Assembly: GCA_036226585.1 (NCBI GenBank)
Contig: CP108997.1
Span: 6,634,001-6,698,000 of the forward strand
Source: Streptomyces sp. NBC_00708
GTDB taxonomy: Bacteria; Actinomycetota; Actinomycetes; Streptomycetales; Streptomycetaceae
Reading direction: 5' to 3'
Length of the DNA stretch: 64,000 nucleotides
The notes beneath the pieces were generated by a model, which had not been told where the DNA came from, searched no databases, and was given only the letters and a program-made list of their open reading frames with translations. A program made the position numbers and the translations under genes. Positions 62,549 through 64,000 of this stretch are shown in pieces; the stretch's first letter is position 1, and the number at the start of each line of letters is the position of its first letter.

Positions 62549-62618
62549 ATCGATACGCCAGTGTACCGATACGCGAGTGTTCCGATACGCCTCCGTATCG
62601 GTACACTGGCGTATCGAT
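62549..62618. promoter_or_regulatory. Operator array: 24-bp perfect inverted repeat with nested 16-bp direct repeats
   Basis: Positions 62549-62572 are the exact reverse complement of 62595-62618. Inside, CGATACGCCAGTGTAC (62551-62566) and CGATACGCGAGTGTTC (62567-62582) are tandem 16-bp repeats, followed by CGATACGC at 62583-62590; CCGATACG-cctc-CGTATCGG (62582-62601) is a central palindrome. In all, at least five CGATACG half-sites occur in 70 bases. The array fills the region between the TetR start and the PAP2 start and fits several TetR dimers. Confidence 0.85.
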
Positions 62619-62666
62619 AAGGGCGGAGAGTCGCCGCCAGCCGCATCGTCAGCAAAGGGGCACCGG

Positions 62667-63485
62667 GTGAAGTACGCCGGTAACAAGCCCGTAGACCCGG
62701 AGTCCCCGGACACCACTGCCCGCCCGCCCCTGGTCCGCGAGCTTCTTCTCGTCGTCGGGCTCTTCCTCGTCTACAAGCTCGGCCGCCAGGCCGCCAACGG
62801 TCATATGGACGAGGCGTTCCACAACGGCGACCGCGTCTGGGACCTGGAGCGCGCCGTGCACCTGCCCGGCGAGGGCACCGTGCAGCGGCTGCTCCTGCAC
62901 GACGAGACGCTGATCCACCTGGCGAACACCTACTACGCGACCGTGCACTTCCCGGCCACGGTGCTCTTTCTCGCCTGGCTGTACTGGCGCCGCCCCCGCC
63001 ACTACGTGTGGTCCCGCCGCGTCCTCGCCGTGCTCACCGGTGCCGCGCTCGCCCTGCACCTGCTCTTCCCGCTCGCCCCGCCGCGGCTGCTCGCCGCCGC
63101 CCATCTCGTCGACACCGGCCGGGTCTACGGACCGTCGGTGTACGGGGCCCGGCCGGCCGCCGACTCCATGGCCAACCAGTTCGCCGCGATGCCCTCGCTG
63201 CACTTCGGCTGGGCCGTCATGGTCGGCGTCGGCCTCGTCGTCGCCACGCGCTCTCGCCGGCGCTGGCTCTGGCTGCTGCACCCGGCGATCACCCTGCTCG
63301 TCATCGTCGGCACCGCCAACCACTACTGGCTCGACTCCATCGTGGTGGCCGCCCTGCTCGCGGTGATCCTCGCGGCCCTGCCGCTCCGCCGCGCCGAACC
63401 CGTCCGCCCGCCGCTGCCGTGGCCGTCCGTCGTGCCCCAGCGGGAGCACTCCACGGTGTACGCCGCCACCGGGGCGCGCCGGTGA
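62667..63485 (+). CDS. PAP2-superfamily membrane phosphatase/phosphotransferase
   Basis: 272 aa from GTG at 62667 (AAAGGGG six bases upstream). Six membrane segments are visible. The phosphatase motifs are MPSLHFGW (His179) and NHYWLDS (His219, Asp223), with the basic motif KLGRQA near the start. This is the PAP2_3 type, like inositol phosphorylceramide synthases and related lipid phosphotransferases. It may act on a phospholipid or prenyl phosphate at the outer face of the membrane. The upstream operator array suggests TetR control. It overlaps the next gene by 4 bases. Confidence 0.87.
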   Translation: MKYAGNKPVDPESPDTTARPPLVRELLLVVGLFLVYKLGRQAANGHMDEAFHNGDRVWDLERAVHLPGEGTVQRLLLHDETLIHLANTYYATVHFPATVLFLAWLYWRRPRHYVWSRRVLAVLTGAALALHLLFPLAPPRLLAAAHLVDTGRVYGPSVYGARPAADSMANQFAAMPSLHFGWAVMVGVGLVVATRSRRRWLWLLHPAITLLVIVGTANHYWLDSIVVAALLAVILAALPLRRAEPVRPPLPWPSVVPQREHSTVYAATGARR

Positions 63486-64000
63486 ACGCCACCCTGGCAG
63501 CCGTCGCGCTGTCCCTCGTCTCCGCCGCCGCGTACGCCGCCGCAGCGGTGGCCCAGGCCCGGCTGGCCGAACGCACCGCACCCGGCACCGGAACGCTCCG
63601 GATGCTCGGGCGCGGCGCCTGGTGGTGCGCGGTCGGCATGAACGCGGGCGGGGCGCTGCTGCACGTGGCCGCCCTGAAGTACGGGCCGCTCACCCTCGTC
63701 CAGCCGCTCGGCGCACTGACCCTGGTGGCGGCGGTCCCGCTGGGCGCCCGTGCCGCCGGCCGCCGGGTCACCCTCACCGAGTGGCGCGGCACCCTGCTCA
63801 CGCTGCTCGGCCTCGGCGCCCTGCTCCTGACGGCGGGCGGATCCGCCCCGCACGAGACGCTCACCCTGCCCGAGGCGCTGGCCGTGGGCGCGGGGACCAT
63901 GGCCCTCGTCGCCGGCCTCAGCCGCCCCGGCGCCCGCCCCGGACTCCGGCACGCGGCGGCCTCCGGCATCACCTCGGGTGTCGCCTCCGCACTCACCCAG
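63482..64000 (+). CDS. DMT-superfamily (EamA/NIPA-like) transporter, truncated by window end
   Basis: 173 codons visible, GTG start overlapping the PAP2 stop (GTGA); no stop before base 64000. Five hydrophobic segments are seen, including LAAVALSLVSAAAYAAAAVAQ, GPLTLVQPLGALTLVAAVPLGA (landmark LTLVQPLGALTLV) and GTLLTLLGLGALLLTAGG. LTLVQPLG is typical of drug/metabolite transporters. It is likely co-transcribed with the PAP2 gene under the TetR-type regulator. Confidence 0.8.
   Translation, partial: MNATLAAVALSLVSAAAYAAAAVAQARLAERTAPGTGTLRMLGRGAWWCAVGMNAGGALLHVAALKYGPLTLVQPLGALTLVAAVPLGARAAGRRVTLTEWRGTLLTLLGLGALLLTAGGSAPHETLTLPEALAVGAGTMALVAGLSRPGARPGLRHAAASGITSGVASALTQ

Noticed and set aside
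62549..62618. Tandem repeats considered as a short CRISPR array
   Set aside because: Units are 16 bp without spacers, are part of a larger palindrome and lie between a TetR gene and its neighbour; no cas gene is present.

Overview
The window reads as a piece of Streptomyces (or very close actinomycete) chromosome. GC is very high, most genes start ATG or GTG, many genes overlap by 4 bases (ATGA or GTGA), and Shine-Dalgarno sequences look like GGAGG. The families are typical Streptomyces catabolic, regulatory and housekeeping ones. I see no transposase, integrase, prophage or CRISPR array.

Layout. 1-4703: sugar catabolism (cut-off GH2 glycosidase, secreted BNR-propeller/ricin-trefoil glycosidase, UTRA-type GntR regulator, divergent Gfo/Idh dehydrogenase). 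4785-8369: long GAPDH and an EF-G paralogue. 9090-12442: DUF2510 protein, methyltransferase behind a DasR-like operator, NTF2-like protein, S66 peptidase. 12535-18124: a lactate regulon: FadR-type regulator, LctP lactate permease and lutABC, tied together by three copies of a GGTCGGACC operator. 18191-25577: APC permease, an unknown protein, an FGGY kinase with GlpA-like and GlpB/HcnB-like flavoproteins, and a small membrane protein. 25665-30471: DUF309 protein, a LAL-type ATPase with no DNA-binding domain, tRNA-Pro(GGG), DUF2461 protein, lipoprotein. 30909-36687: oligopeptide ABC transporter with fused OppD-OppF. 37462-39054: Ro60/TROVE protein. 39056-40520: CytX-type permease under a TPP riboswitch whose aptamer contains the Shine-Dalgarno. 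40579-52534: sulfated-compound utilisation locus: formylglycine-generating enzyme and ROK repressor on the minus strand; sulfatase, sulfonate-type ABC importer, DUF4838 protein and GH35 beta-galactosidase on the plus strand. 52634-58364: coupled minus-strand operon of a membrane protein with a T4CP-like cytosolic part, a HerA/DUF87 ATPase and an acidic disordered protein, all of unknown role. 58615-64000: FBP zinc protein, Nudix hydrolase, NAD-kinase-like protein plus SPFH protein behind a twin-operator promoter, TetR regulator, dense palindromic operator array, PAP2 phosphatase, truncated DMT transporter.

Most functional modules have their own visible control: hairpin terminators close nearly every convergent junction, and several divergent promoters carry clear inverted repeats. 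The least explained parts are the HerA/membrane operon, the sulfatase/GH35/DUF4838 locus as a complete pathway, the Ro60 gene with its long upstream region, and the SPFH/NAD-kinase-like pair. All assignments are by eye from motifs; no database search was run.
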